The position numbers and the translations under genes are program-made. Of a stretch of DNA of 64,000 nucleotides, positions 1 through 8,911 are shown piece by piece (position 1 is the stretch's first letter; the number at the start of each line of letters is the position of its first letter). The stretch is from the NCBI RefSeq assembly GCF_016741815.1, contig NZ_JAERRJ010000007.1:455389-519388 (forward strand). The letters run 5' to 3'. A model generated the notes under the pieces. It saw only the letters and a list, made by a program, of their open reading frames with translations. It had not been told where the DNA came from and made no database searches. This DNA comes from Nocardia acididurans (GTDB taxonomy: Bacteria > Actinomycetota > Actinomycetes > Mycobacteriales > Mycobacteriaceae).

Positions 1-497
1 TGCGCCAGCTCCAGATCCGTGGTGGCGTCCGGCGCACCCGCGGGCGTCTCGCCGCGCAGCACAGCGAAGACGTCCGCGGCCCACATCTGCAGTCCCTTGG
101 CGTCCATGACGCCGTGGAAGGCCCGGAAGATCACGGTGACCGGATCCGCGGTGAGCAGCACCACCTCGCAGTGGGGTGCGTCGGAGAGGTAGTCCGGTCG
201 CGCGATCGGACTGTTCACGACGGGGTCTTCGGTCAGGTGGTCGTAGTCGAGGGGGGTATGCGCCACCGTCCGTACGCGAGGCGTGACCGCGCCCGCCACC
301 CAGTCCTTCCCGGAGCGCACCAGCCGCGCGCCCGGATGCGCCCGCGCCGCGAGGTCGACGGCGTGCTGCAGTCGCCGCGCGTCGAGCGTGCCGGATCCTT
401 CGACCACCACCTGGATCAGGAAGGGCGGGCACACCTCCCGTGCCGATAGATACATCCGTTCGGTGGGCGAGATGCGGCGTCGGAAGGCGCTGCTCAA
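1..497 (-). CDS. Condensation-domain / acyltransferase-like protein (partial, N-terminal part)
   Basis: Only the first ~165 residues lie in the window; the gene runs off the left edge. An in-frame TTG at 497 is preceded by GAGGAG at 9-nt spacing, and a stop lies upstream at 552-554, so 497 is the likely start. The protein opens SSAFRRRISPTERMYLSARE and about 115 residues in shows FHGVMDAKG, a match to the HxxxD(x)G active-site motif of the condensation/PapA/wax-ester-synthase acyltransferase superfamily (CoA-dependent acyl transfer). It could be a polyketide-associated acyltransferase or a stand-alone condensation protein; the window does not distinguish these. Confidence 0.6.
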   Translation of the reverse strand, partial: MSSAFRRRISPTERMYLSAREVCPPFLIQVVVEGSGTLDARRLQHAVDLAARAHPGARLVRSGKDWVAGAVTPRVRTVAHTPLDYDHLTEDPVVNSPIARPDYLSDAPHCEVVLLTADPVTVIFRAFHGVMDAKGLQMWAADVFAVLRGETPAGAPDATTDLELA

Positions 498-853
498 CTG
501 GATCGACTCCTCGGTAAGACAATTCGCGCGGCCAGAAACTCGCGAATCAGTCTAGGGTCGGCGCCCGGCCCGCCCCGGCGTGCGTTTGCTCTCACTCCCC
601 CGCCGACCAGGCGCGATACCGCGGTGTGCGAGACGAAATTCACTCTGTCGCAATCGAATCCACCCCACCTCTTTGGGACGGGGCACAAACTCCGCTACCC
701 GGTCGCTGTGACCGGAATCAAATCGTCGGAACACCCGGGCTCGAGCCAATACGCAAGCCCCCTCGACAGAAACTCTTGCCTTTGCGCCGTTCGGTGATAG
801 TTTTTCTCTATGGTCATTCGACCTGATTATCGTCGCGCATCGAGGGAGATGCC
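498..853. other. Intergenic region between divergent genes
   Basis: This 356-nt stretch separates the leftward condensation-domain gene from the rightward secreted-protein gene. Short reading frames on both strands lack a ribosome binding site and have unconvincing composition. It is less GC-rich near its right end, where a possible promoter is listed separately. I see no RNA gene or terminator in it. Confidence 0.5.
776..803 (+). promoter_or_regulatory. Possible sigma-70-type promoter for the secreted protein gene
   Basis: TTGCCT at 776-781 is followed after 16 nt by TAGTTT at 798-803 in a locally AT-richer stretch, about 50 nt before the GTG start at 854. It is the best -35/-10 pair in the gap, but it is a weak match. 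Confidence 0.3.
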
Positions 854-1354
854 GTGTCCAGGGTTGGGAAAGTAGCCGCCGCGGGTGTTTGCGGGGGAAT
901 TCTGGGTATGGTCGCGGGCCTGTTCACTGCGATCCCGGCCACCGCCGAGGCCGCTCCCGGTCCGGTACTGGTCGGCGATACCGCCTATTTCGCCCTGGGC
1001 GACTGGAACTGTGCGATCCGAGCGGACGGAACGGTGGGTTGCGACCTCGCCGATCCGGCCGCGTCGATGAATGTGCTGTACGCCGGAATACAGGTTCCGG
1101 TCCCGAATGTCCCGGCCATCATCGTGGATTCGAAGACATTGCCGGCCCGGCCGCACTGGGATTCGAACGGCAGTCACACACTGCCGGGCGGAAATCCGGA
1201 ACTGCCGCGGTTCGCCGCCGTGCACTATCACGACCCGCAGTACTCGTTCACGTACGCGGGCGCGAATTGTCAGATCACCTTCAAGGGTGTGGCTGTGTGC
1301 ACCTCGATGGGGCACGGATTCAGCCAATGGGGACCAGTCCCGTTCGGATACTGA
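854..1354 (+). CDS. Secreted protein of unknown function
   Basis: The product has 166 residues. GTG at 854 is preceded by GAGGGA at short spacing. The N-terminus has a basic start, a hydrophobic core (AAGVCGGILGMVAGLF) and a cleavage-like ATAEA site near residue 33, so a Sec signal peptide is likely. The mature part has about four cysteines, in segments such as WNCAIRADGTVGCD and GANCQITFKGVAVC, which fits two disulfides in a small exported domain. This is a common architecture for actinobacterial envelope proteins, but I do not recognise the family. It converges with the cutinase-like gene 17 nt downstream. Confidence 0.7.
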   Translation: MSRVGKVAAAGVCGGILGMVAGLFTAIPATAEAAPGPVLVGDTAYFALGDWNCAIRADGTVGCDLADPAASMNVLYAGIQVPVPNVPAIIVDSKTLPARPHWDSNGSHTLPGGNPELPRFAAVHYHDPQYSFTYAGANCQITFKGVAVCTSMGHGFSQWGPVPFGY

Positions 1355-1371
1355 TCCCCATGTCTCACCGT

Positions 1372-1986
1372 CTACCGGTACCAGACGCCGGAATCCCAAG
1401 CGCCGTAGTTCCAGACGTTGAAATCGTAGCGGCTGTGCGCGCCGCCGAAGAGGTAACCCCACCAGCCTGCGGAGGTGTCGCAGATCTGATCGTCACGGTT
1501 GCAGACGGTCAGGACGGGGAAACCGCCGAACCAATCGTCCACGCCCGCAAGCGGATAACCGATCAGGTGATTACCGGGAGTCGAGGACAGACCACCCCAG
1601 CCGGGCCCGGGAGCGCGCTTGGGGTCCGCCAGCAGAATGGCGTTGGCATTACCGACATCCTGGTGATTGGTCACCCAGGTGTGCACGAGGGCCGCGCCCT
1701 CGCTGTGGCCGATCAACCGGATGTGGTCGTCCGGGCACCAGTTGCGGTGCTGCCAGAACAGCCGGTCGATTTCGTTCACTCCCGACATCGGGTCGATGGA
1801 GTTGTAGCCCACGGGCTGGTTGACGAAGGGTGCGAATACCGACGAGGTGTTGTCGCCGAGTCCGCCGATACCTATGGCCCAGTCGCCAACACAGTCATCG
1901 GCCTGCGCCTTCGGCGTCGCCACATGGGCGACGGAAAGGAGAAGGGCCAACAGTAATGCGGCGAAGAGCGCCGTTGCTCTACGCAT
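1372..1986 (-). CDS. Secreted cutinase-like / PE-PPE-type alpha/beta serine esterase
   Basis: The product has 204 residues with a clear signal peptide (MRRATALFAALLLALLLSVAHV, cleavage near the QA-DD junction). The mature domain contains GHSEGA, the nucleophile-elbow GxSxG motif of alpha/beta hydrolases, with candidate acid and histidine downstream (CNRDDQIC, GGAHSRYDF). Size and the two cysteine pairs fit the cutinase/PE-PPE esterase group of actinomycetes, which hydrolyse short-chain or lipid esters outside the membrane. The substrate cannot be read from sequence. It is probably monocistronic; the next gene on the strand (bla) ends 237 nt away. Confidence 0.75.
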   Translation of the reverse strand: MRRATALFAALLLALLLSVAHVATPKAQADDCVGDWAIGIGGLGDNTSSVFAPFVNQPVGYNSIDPMSGVNEIDRLFWQHRNWCPDDHIRLIGHSEGAALVHTWVTNHQDVGNANAILLADPKRAPGPGWGGLSSTPGNHLIGYPLAGVDDWFGGFPVLTVCNRDDQICDTSAGWWGYLFGGAHSRYDFNVWNYGAWDSGVWYR

Positions 1987-2222
1987 GGTCGTGCTTTCTT
2001 CATGGTTGTGTCTCCGGGACCGGGCCCGGCTGATCGGTATGTACCCGGAAATTGCTGGCGTTCTTGTTCTGTGTCACAACGGTTGTATCGACCTTGAAAC
2101 TGTTTGCCGTATCGCGATATTCGGGTGGCTCCGCGGCGGAAAATTATCGGCGTGCTGGGCGAAGCCGAACCCGGTCTACTTCGCGAGGGTCACGAAACCC
2201 GTGCGCCCGGAGTGCGACTCGC

Positions 2223-3161
2223 TTAACCGACTATTTGCACGGCGGCCCGAGTGGCGGCGGCGACCAGAGCATTGTCGGGTTGTGCGTCCTGCTCGGATTT
2301 GGTGGTGAGAACGGCGATGACAATGGGGGCGCGGCCGGGCGGCCAGGCAATTGCGACATCGAGTGCCGAACCGTAGGCGGGGCTGCCGGTCTTGTCGCCG
2401 ACGGTCCAGTCCGCGGGCAGCCCGGCGCGAATGCGGCTGCCGCCGGTGGTGTTCGCGATCAGCCACGATTTCAATTGCGCGCGTTCGGGTTCGGGCAGCG
2501 CGTCGCCCACCACGAGAGCGCGGTAGTCGGCGGCCAGCGCGGCGGGGGTCGTGGTGTCGCGCTCGTCGCCCGGGATCGCGGTGTTCAATTCGGTTTCCCA
2601 GCGGTCCAGCCGGGTCACGCCGTCACCGAGGGTGCGCAGGTACGCCGTGAATCCGGCGGGACCGTCCAGGAGTTTCAGCAGCTGATTGCCGGCGGTGTTG
2701 TCGGACAGGGTGATCGCGGCATGGCACAGTTCGGCGACGGTCATCCCCGAGTCGACATGCTTCTCGGTCTCGGGTGAGTACTCGACGAGTTCGCTTGCGG
2801 GATAACGGATCACCTGCTCCCAGTAGCCCGAGGAGAGCGGATGGGCGTCCAGCAGCGCACCGCAGGCCAGGCCCTTGAACGTGGAGGCGATCGGGAAGCG
2901 CTCGCCGTCGCGGTAGGCGACGCTGCGGCCGGTGGCCGTGTCCACAGCGTAGACGCCCAGCCGCGCACCGTGTTTCGTCTCCAGGTCGGCGAAGGTCCGC
3001 GCGGCGTCCGTCGCGGCGATGGCATTCGACGAGATGGCCACGGTGGTCGAGTCGCCGCCGGAACCGCAGGCGGTGGTCAGCGACAGGGCGGCTACCGACA
3101 GCGCGGCAGCGACGAAGCGGCGCGAGGCCGGACGGATTCGGAATGCGGAAGTCACCGTCAC
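2223..3161 (-). CDS. bla: Class A beta-lactamase
   Basis: This exported serine beta-lactamase has 312 residues and all class A signatures: STFK at 93-96 (nucleophile Ser93), SDN at 153-155, E189xxxN193 of the omega loop in RWETELN, and KTG at 257-259. The N-terminus is basic then hydrophobic and ends LTTAC, so a lipoprotein anchor at Cys32 is possible. GTG at 3161 was chosen, with GTG 3155 as alternative; an open frame extends further upstream but reads into the divergent gene and is rejected. It resembles Nocardia class A enzymes and is divergent from a LysR gene 159 nt away, so regulated expression is expected. Confidence 0.93.
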   Translation of the reverse strand: MTVTSAFRIRPASRRFVAAALSVAALSLTTACGSGGDSTTVAISSNAIAATDAARTFADLETKHGARLGVYAVDTATGRSVAYRDGERFPIASTFKGLACGALLDAHPLSSGYWEQVIRYPASELVEYSPETEKHVDSGMTVAELCHAAITLSDNTAGNQLLKLLDGPAGFTAYLRTLGDGVTRLDRWETELNTAIPGDERDTTTPAALAADYRALVVGDALPEPERAQLKSWLIANTTGGSRIRAGLPADWTVGDKTGSPAYGSALDVAIAWPPGRAPIVIAVLTTKSEQDAQPDNALVAAATRAAVQIVG

Positions 3162-3320
3162 AAGACACCACCGACCGGGCATCGGATTCCAATATCGAGC
3201 CGCCGCGCGGGCGAGTCGCTCTCCATATCGCCGCAGGTAGTGCCGCACGCGCGCGGCCCGGCATCGGTCCCGGACCGCCGACCGTCCGGCCCGGCGCGAT
3301 CCTGCTGGTTCAATGACGGT

Positions 3321-4196
3321 ATGGACCTGATCCGCCACCTCCGCTTCTTCGTCGCCGTGGCGGACGAGGGACATTTCGGCCGCGCGGCGACCGCCCTGGA
3401 CATGACCCAGCCACCGCTGTCCCAGGGCATCCAGCGCTTGGAGAAACATCTGGGCGTGGAGCTGCTGCACCGCACCCGCCAGGGCGCGATGCTCACCTCC
3501 GCCGGTTCGCGGCTGCTCCCCCGCGCCCGCCTGCTCGTCGACGACGCCCAGCAACTGCTCGCCGAATCCCAGCGCCTGGCGCAATCGCGCGGCGCGGTGC
3601 ACTGGGGTGTCACCCCGGCCCTGCCCGGCGCGCTGGTCACCGCCGGGGTGAGCGCCCTGCGGGCGAGCGTCGACTCCGGGGCGGCCGTCTCGACCACGGT
3701 GGGGTCGACCGTCGAACTCGTCGGCGAGGTCCGGGCCGGCGTCTGCGATATCGCGGTCATCGAACATCCCGCTCTCGTCGACGGCGTCGAGTCCGGGCCG
3801 GTCGTCAAGCTCCCGCGCTGGCTGGTGGTCCCCGCGGACCACCCCGTCGCCGCCGCCGAGCGCCCCACCTTCCCCATGCTGGGCGGGCTGACCTTCGCCC
3901 ACTCACCGCGGGCCGCGAATCCCCCGGCCTTCGACAGCCTGACCGACCTGTTCCGCGAACGCGGCCTCGACCCCCACCCCGTCCTCGCCGCGGACGACCG
4001 CACCCTGTTCGCGGCCGTCGCCGCGGGCACCAGCTTCGCGGTCACCACCACGGCGCCGACCGCGACCCCCGGCATCGCATGGCTGCGCCTGGCACCCCAC
4101 GCGCTCGCCCTGCGGGCACGGGTCATTCGCCGCCCCGGAGCCGAACCCTTCGCCGCCGCCGTCGACCGCGTGCTCTACCGGGAGCGCATCCGATGA
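3321..4196 (+). CDS. LysR-type regulator divergent from the beta-lactamase (BlaA/AmpR-like)
   Basis: The product has 291 residues. The N-terminal winged helix is typical of LysR (HLRFFVAVADEGHFGRAA, then MTQPPLSQGIQRLEKHLG), followed by a co-inducer domain from about residue 90. It begins at ATG 3321, 159 nt from the divergent beta-lactamase start, and its stop overlaps the ATG of the next gene in an ATGA junction, so the two are translationally coupled. By analogy with S. cacaoi BlaA and enterobacterial AmpR it probably controls the beta-lactamase from the shared intergenic region. The regulatory link is inferred from arrangement, not shown. Confidence 0.88.
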   Translation: MDLIRHLRFFVAVADEGHFGRAATALDMTQPPLSQGIQRLEKHLGVELLHRTRQGAMLTSAGSRLLPRARLLVDDAQQLLAESQRLAQSRGAVHWGVTPALPGALVTAGVSALRASVDSGAAVSTTVGSTVELVGEVRAGVCDIAVIEHPALVDGVESGPVVKLPRWLVVPADHPVAAAERPTFPMLGGLTFAHSPRAANPPAFDSLTDLFRERGLDPHPVLAADDRTLFAAVAAGTSFAVTTTAPTATPGIAWLRLAPHALALRARVIRRPGAEPFAAAVDRVLYRERIR

Positions 4197-5200
4197 GTGC
4201 CGCGCCCTCGACGCGGACTGCTGTCCAGCGGATCCGGGCCGTGTTCGCCGATGCCGGCTGTACCGGGTGGGTACACGCCCGCCGGTGTCCTACCGCCGCA
4301 GCGGCAAGTCAGGGCGTGCCTTCCGAACGCACCGCCCACGCCACCGCTGCGGGAACGGGTTCGGGCTCCCTCGCCGCGCTCGGGTCCGCCGCCGAGGTCG
4401 ATGTCGACGGGCGGGATCGGGTGGTCACCGCGTCGGTGTACAAGCTCCCGCTTTTTCTGGCGTTCTGCCGGGCCGTGGACGCGGGGCGGATCGACCCGTG
4501 CTCGCGGCTGACGGTGAATCCGCCCGAATGCACGCCGGGGCCGACGGGGCTTGCGGCACTGCGGGATCCGGTGACGCTGAGCCGGCGGGATCTGGCCGCG
4601 TCGATGATGACGGTGTCGGACAACGCGGCCGCGGATATGCTGCTCGGGGAGGTCGGCCTGGCGGCCATCGAGGAGCTGCTGGCCGAGATCGGGCTCCGCG
4701 AGACGCGGATCGTGGGCGGCACCGCCGATGTCCATCGCAGCCTGGTGCTCGAAACCGATACCCATTCCACCGCTGAGGCTTTCGCGGCGCTGGCCGACAA
4801 CGACGAGGCCTGGTCGGTATCGGCCTACGACCCGTCGTACGCGAGTGCGACGACACCGGAGGAGATGACCCGGCTCCTGTGCGCGCTGTGGGGTGGGCAG
4901 GTGCTGTCCGCGGAGCAGACGATCTTCGCGCAGAGCGTGATGCGCCAGCAGGTGTGGCAGCATCGGATCTCCTCGGGCTTCGCCCATCGCGGTGTGTCGG
5001 TGGCGGGCAAGACCGGCACCATCGGCGTGATCCGCAACGAGGTCGCCATGGTCGAGTTCCCGGGCGAATATCCGATCGCGGTAGCGGTGTTCACGCGCGC
5101 GGCGCGCGCCGACCCGAACCTGCCCGTGGTCGACGCGGCCATCGGCGAGGCCGCCCGGATCGCGGTCACCGAACTGCGCCGACCGCTCGACGCGGAGTAG
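4193..5200 (+). CDS. Serine beta-lactamase-like protein (BlaB-like), probably regulatory
   Basis: The product has 335 residues with the penicillin-recognising motifs SVYK at 81-84, SDN at 142-144 and KTG at 273-275. It lacks a signal peptide, so it is predicted cytoplasmic, and the class A omega-loop motif ExxxN cannot be found where it should lie, before the YDPSYASATTPEE segment. These features argue against an ordinary secreted beta-lactamase. Its ATG overlaps the LysR stop by four bases. In S. cacaoi a similar cytoplasmic serine protein, BlaB, acts with the LysR protein BlaA to control beta-lactamase; that role is inferred here. Confidence 0.8.
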   Translation: MSAAPSTRTAVQRIRAVFADAGCTGWVHARRCPTAAAASQGVPSERTAHATAAGTGSGSLAALGSAAEVDVDGRDRVVTASVYKLPLFLAFCRAVDAGRIDPCSRLTVNPPECTPGPTGLAALRDPVTLSRRDLAASMMTVSDNAAADMLLGEVGLAAIEELLAEIGLRETRIVGGTADVHRSLVLETDTHSTAEAFAALADNDEAWSVSAYDPSYASATTPEEMTRLLCALWGGQVLSAEQTIFAQSVMRQQVWQHRISSGFAHRGVSVAGKTGTIGVIRNEVAMVEFPGEYPIAVAVFTRAARADPNLPVVDAAIGEAARIAVTELRRPLDAE

Positions 5201-5207
5201 AAAGCCC

Positions 5208-5244
5208 AGGCGATAGTTAGTAGCGCAAGTGAACTGACTCGCCT
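5208..5244. promoter_or_regulatory. Imperfect inverted repeat before the molybdopterin oxidoreductase
   Basis: AGGCGA (5208-5213) and AGTTAGT (5215-5221) face ACTGACT (5233-5239) and TCGCCT (5239-5244), giving 11 of 12 paired positions once a two-base bulge is allowed. It ends 11 nt before the ATG at 5256. It may be the operator for the HxlR regulator encoded at the end of this unit, or a terminator for the upstream gene. Confidence 0.4.
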
Positions 5245-5255
5245 ACGCTGTCCCC

Positions 5256-7504
5256 ATGACGGAGTGGCAGCCCACGGCATGCATCCTGTGCGAGTGCAAT
5301 TGCGGCATCCAGGTGCTGCTCGGGCCGGACGGCCGGTCCTTCGAGAAGATCCGCGGCGACAAACTGCATCCCGCCTCGGCCGGATACACCTGTAACAAGG
5401 CGCTGCGGCTGGATCACTACCAGAACGGCCGCACCGGGCGGATCAGCACGCCCCTGCGCCGGCGGCCCGATGGCGAGTTCGAGGAAATCGATTGGGAGAC
5501 CGCGATTTCCGAAGTCACCGCGCGACTGCAGGAGATCCGGCTGCGGCACGGCGGTGAGTCGATCTTCTACTACGGCGGCGGCGGGCAGGCAATCACCTGG
5601 GCGGTGCGTACGCGCCCGCGACCATGGCGGCCTTCGGCATGAAGTACCAATCCAGCGCGCTGGCGCAGGAGAAGACCGGCGACTTCTGGGTGGGCGCGCG
5701 CATGTTCGGGCATCCGGTGCGCGCGGACGTCGAGCATGCCGAGGTCGCGTTCTTCGTCGGCAAGAATCCCTATCAGTCCCACGGGTTTCCGCGAGCCCGC
5801 ACGGTGCTCAAGGAGATCGCCAAGGATCCGGATCGCGCCATGATCGTGCTCGATCCCGTGCGCACCGAGACCGCCGAGCTCGCCGATTTTCATCTGCAAC
5901 TGCGGCCGGGCACCGACGTCTACCTGTTGTCGGCCATGGCGGCGATCCTGGTGCGCGACAACCTGATCGACACCGCGTGGCTGGCCGAGCACGCCCAGGG
6001 GCTCGACGAGGTGCTGACCGTGCTGCGCGCGGTGCCCATCGAAAAGTACTGCGCCATCGCCGATGTCGATCCGGAACTGGTGCAGGCGGCGACCCGGCGA
6101 CTGGCGGCGGCCCGCTCGGTGGCGGCGCTCGAGGATCTCGGCGTGCAGATGAACCGGTACTCGACGGTGGTCAGTTATATCGAGAAGCTGGTCTGGCTGC
6201 TCACCGGCAACCTCGGCAAGCCCGGCACCCAGTACGCGTTCACCGGTATGTCCGCCATCGGCCACGATCGCGGCCACGCGGCCGGACAGTGGCCGACCAG
6301 CCCGGTGGCGGGCGCGCCCATCATCAGCGGGCTGGTGCCGTGCAATGTGATCACCGAGGAGATCCTCACCGACCATCCGGCGCGATATCGGGCCATGTTC
6401 ATCGAGAGCAGCAATCCCGTGCACTCGCTGGCGGATTCGGCGCGTATGCGGGCGGCACTGGAATCGCTGGAACTGGTGGTGGTCGTGGATGTGGCCATGA
6501 CCGAGACGGCGCGGCTGGCCGACTACATCCTGCCCGCGGCAACGCAATTCGAGAAGTACGAGGCCACGTTCTTCAATTTCGACTTCCCGCGCAATATCTT
6601 CCACCTGCGGCATCCGGTGCTGCCCGCGCCCGACGGGGTACTGGCCGAACCGGAGATCCACGCGCGGTTGGTCGAAGCCTCGGGCGCGCTGAGCGAGGAC
6701 GACTACGCGCCGCTGCGGGCCGCGCTCGCGCAGGGGCGCGAGGCGTTCGCCCTGGCGTTCCTGGGCGTGCTCGCCGATCGCGGCAAGGCGAAACTCGCGC
6801 CGGTACTGCTGTATCGGACGCTGGGACCGACCCTGCCCGACGGCGCGGCCGCGGCCGCCATGCTGTGGGCGGCGGCCTACAACTGCGCCCGCAAGTTCCC
6901 CGAGAGCGTCGAACGCGCCGGCTACGGAACAGGTCTCGAAGCCGGTGAGCGCCTGTTCGAGGCCATTCTCACCGGCAAGCACGGCATCGTGATCACCGAG
7001 GACGACTACGAGGTGACCTGGAACCGGCTGCGGGACAACAAGGTCCAGCTCGATATCCCGGAACTGCTGCGGGTGCTGGCCGATCTGCCCGACCTCGACC
7101 TCTCCCCCGGCCCGTGGCCGTTCGTGCTGTCGGCGGGCGAGCGCCGCGCGTTCACCGCGAACACCATCGTGCGGGATCCGCAGTGGCGCAAGCGCGACGG
7201 CGGCGGGACACTGCGCATGAGCCGCGCCGACGCCGACCGTCTCGGCCTGACCGCGGGGGATCTCGTGCGGGTCAGCACCCGCCGCGGCAGCGTCGAGGTG
7301 CCGGTGGACCCCACCGATCGGATGCGCCCCGGTCATCTTGCGCTGCCCAACGGTTTCGGCCTCTCGGTCGCCGACGACACCGGCGCGCAGGTCACCACCG
7401 GCGCGGCCCCCAACGAACTCACCGAATTCGACTCCCGCGACGAATGGGTCGGCACCCCGTGGCACAAGTACATCCCGGCCCGGCTGGATACCGTGGACGC
7501 ATGA
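5256..7504 (+). pseudogene. Molybdopterin oxidoreductase (formate dehydrogenase-like), broken by a one-base deletion
   Basis: Two frames together encode one molybdopterin/[4Fe-4S] oxidoreductase. The first frame (5256-5642) carries the cluster motif C9-x2-C12-x3-C16 and C46; the second continues through the molybdopterin domains to the C-terminal domain ending in the 7490s. The junction is at 5588-5589: the sequence reads CAGGCAATCAC, whereas one extra G restores GQGNHLGGAYAPATMAAFG in frame and gives a 749-residue protein of normal length. No other disruption was seen, so this is either a recent inactivation or a base-calling error. The gene ends overlapping the HxlR start (ATGA). If intact it would oxidise formate or a small organic substrate with a Mo cofactor. 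Confidence 0.85.
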
Positions 7505-8007
7505 AGCGGACGACCTTTGCGAACTGGACGTGCACCGTGGCCCGCACCGTGGACCTCATCGGTGACTGGTGGACGCCCCTGGTGCTGCGCGAAGCCTTCT
7601 ACGGCGCAAAGCGTTTCGACGAATTCGAGCGCACCCTCGGCCTGAGCCGCAATGTCCTCACCCAGCGCCTGACCCGCCTGGTCGAGGAGGGCCTCCTGGA
7701 AAAGGCGCAGTATCAGGACCGCCCGCCCCGCCACGAGTACCGTCTCACCGAGCAGGGCCGTGACTTCTTCCCCGTCATCGCCGCCATGATGGCCTGGGGC
7801 GACCGCTGGCTCGCCCCCGACGGCCCCCCGGTGGTCCTGCACCACAGCACCTGCGACCACGACACCCACGCCGAGGTCGTCTGCGCGCACTGCCGCGAAC
7901 CGCTGCGCCACGCCGACGTCTCCGCCCGCCTGGGACCGGGCTTCCCGGACCGGCATCGCGATATCGCCCTGGCCACCGGCCGATTCAAGGCCCCGGAACC
8001 GAGCTAG
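7501..8007 (+). CDS. HxlR-family winged-helix regulator
   Basis: The product has 168 residues. ATG at 7501 overlaps the TGA of the oxidoreductase. The N-terminus CTVARTVDLIGDWWTPLVLR and the segment GLSRNVLTQRLTRLVEEGLL are characteristic of HxlR winged helices, and the tail has a CDHDTHAEVVCAHCREPL segment with three cysteines seen in many actinobacterial members. It probably responds to a redox or electrophile signal and regulates its own operon; the inverted repeat at 5208-5244 is a candidate site. Confidence 0.88.
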   Translation: MKRTTFANWTCTVARTVDLIGDWWTPLVLREAFYGAKRFDEFERTLGLSRNVLTQRLTRLVEEGLLEKAQYQDRPPRHEYRLTEQGRDFFPVIAAMMAWGDRWLAPDGPPVVLHHSTCDHDTHAEVVCAHCREPLRHADVSARLGPGFPDRHRDIALATGRFKAPEPS

Positions 8008-8047
8008 CCCCCGGAGCCGGAATGCCTCGGGACACCCGGAGGTTCCG

Positions 8048-8878
8048 GTGAGCATGGACTTCGGCGTACAGGCATTGAACATTCAGGACACCACCGGCCC
8101 CGAGGAGACGAAACGGCTTGCCGCGCTGGTGGAATCGCTCGGATATCGGTCGTGGTGGGCCTCCGATCATGTGGTGCTGCCGTCACCGCGGGTGGATCCG
8201 TCGCCGTCGGAGCCGACCGAGCAGATCATCGATCCGCTGGTGCATTTGAGTTTCGTGGCAGCCGCGACCTCCCGGCTGGAACTGGGGACCGGGGTGGTGA
8301 TTCTGCCGCTGCGCAATCCGCTGGTGCTGGCCAAGCAGGCGGCGAGCCTGTCGGTATTGAGTGGCGGGCGGTTCCGGCTCGGTGTCGGGGCCGGATATCT
8401 GGAGCCGGAGTTCGAGGCGCTCGGCGTGCCGACCGCGGATCGTGGCCGGCGCACCGATGAATACCTCGATGCGATGGACGCGCTCTGGAATACGCCGAAT
8501 CCGTCGTTCTCGGGCAAGTACGTGTCGTTCCAGGGTGTCGACGCGCATCCGCGTCCGTCCGGTCTGCGGGTCTACGTCGGCGGGCACAGCCGCGGCGCGC
8601 TGCGGCGGGCGGTCACCCGTGCGCACGGATGGTTCGGCATCGGCACGGTCGCCGAGACGAAGGCGAACCTCGACCGGCTCGCCGAGGTGGCGGCCGGTGT
8701 CGACCGCCCGGCCGCACTCGGCGCCCTCACGATCACGGTGGCGGCCACCGAGCCGCTGACCCCCTCGGTGGTGCGGCAGTACGAGGATCTCGGCGTCGAG
8801 CAGCTGATCATTCACCCGGCCTCGCTGCCGGGTTCCATCGACGAGGTGCTGACCACCCACGCCGCACTCATCGGCTGA
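8048..8878 (+). CDS. LLM-class F420-dependent oxidoreductase
   Basis: The product has 276 residues with a luciferase-like monooxygenase fold: FGVQALNIQ at the first strand, SLGYRSWWASDHVVLP, ELGTGVVILPLRNPLVLAKQ and FRLGVGAGYLEPEFEALG are typical of the actinobacterial F420-dependent TIGR03619-like subgroup. GTG 8048 has GGAGG five nucleotides upstream (8038-8042) and is preferred over ATG 8054. Coenzyme F420 is the expected cofactor; the substrate is unknown. It follows the HxlR gene by 40 nt and could be co-transcribed. Confidence 0.82.
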   Translation: MSMDFGVQALNIQDTTGPEETKRLAALVESLGYRSWWASDHVVLPSPRVDPSPSEPTEQIIDPLVHLSFVAAATSRLELGTGVVILPLRNPLVLAKQAASLSVLSGGRFRLGVGAGYLEPEFEALGVPTADRGRRTDEYLDAMDALWNTPNPSFSGKYVSFQGVDAHPRPSGLRVYVGGHSRGALRRAVTRAHGWFGIGTVAETKANLDRLAEVAAGVDRPAALGALTITVAATEPLTPSVVRQYEDLGVEQLIIHPASLPGSIDEVLTTHAALIG

Positions 8879-8911
8879 CCCGCCGCACCTGCGGCCTGGC
8901 CCCGGCACTGC

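Noticed and set aside
3162..3320. LysR T-N11-A operator between bla and LysR
   Set aside because: Several weak candidates exist, for example near TTCCAATATCG, but none is symmetric enough to assign.
2223..3902. Beta-lactamase extended by ~250 N-terminal residues
   Set aside because: The extension overlaps the divergent LysR gene and has no ribosome site; the true signal peptide begins at 3161.
5570..7465. Long antisense frame over the molybdopterin oxidoreductase
   Set aside because: Same reverse-complement artefact; low-complexity residues and no ribosome site. The sense frames match a known family.
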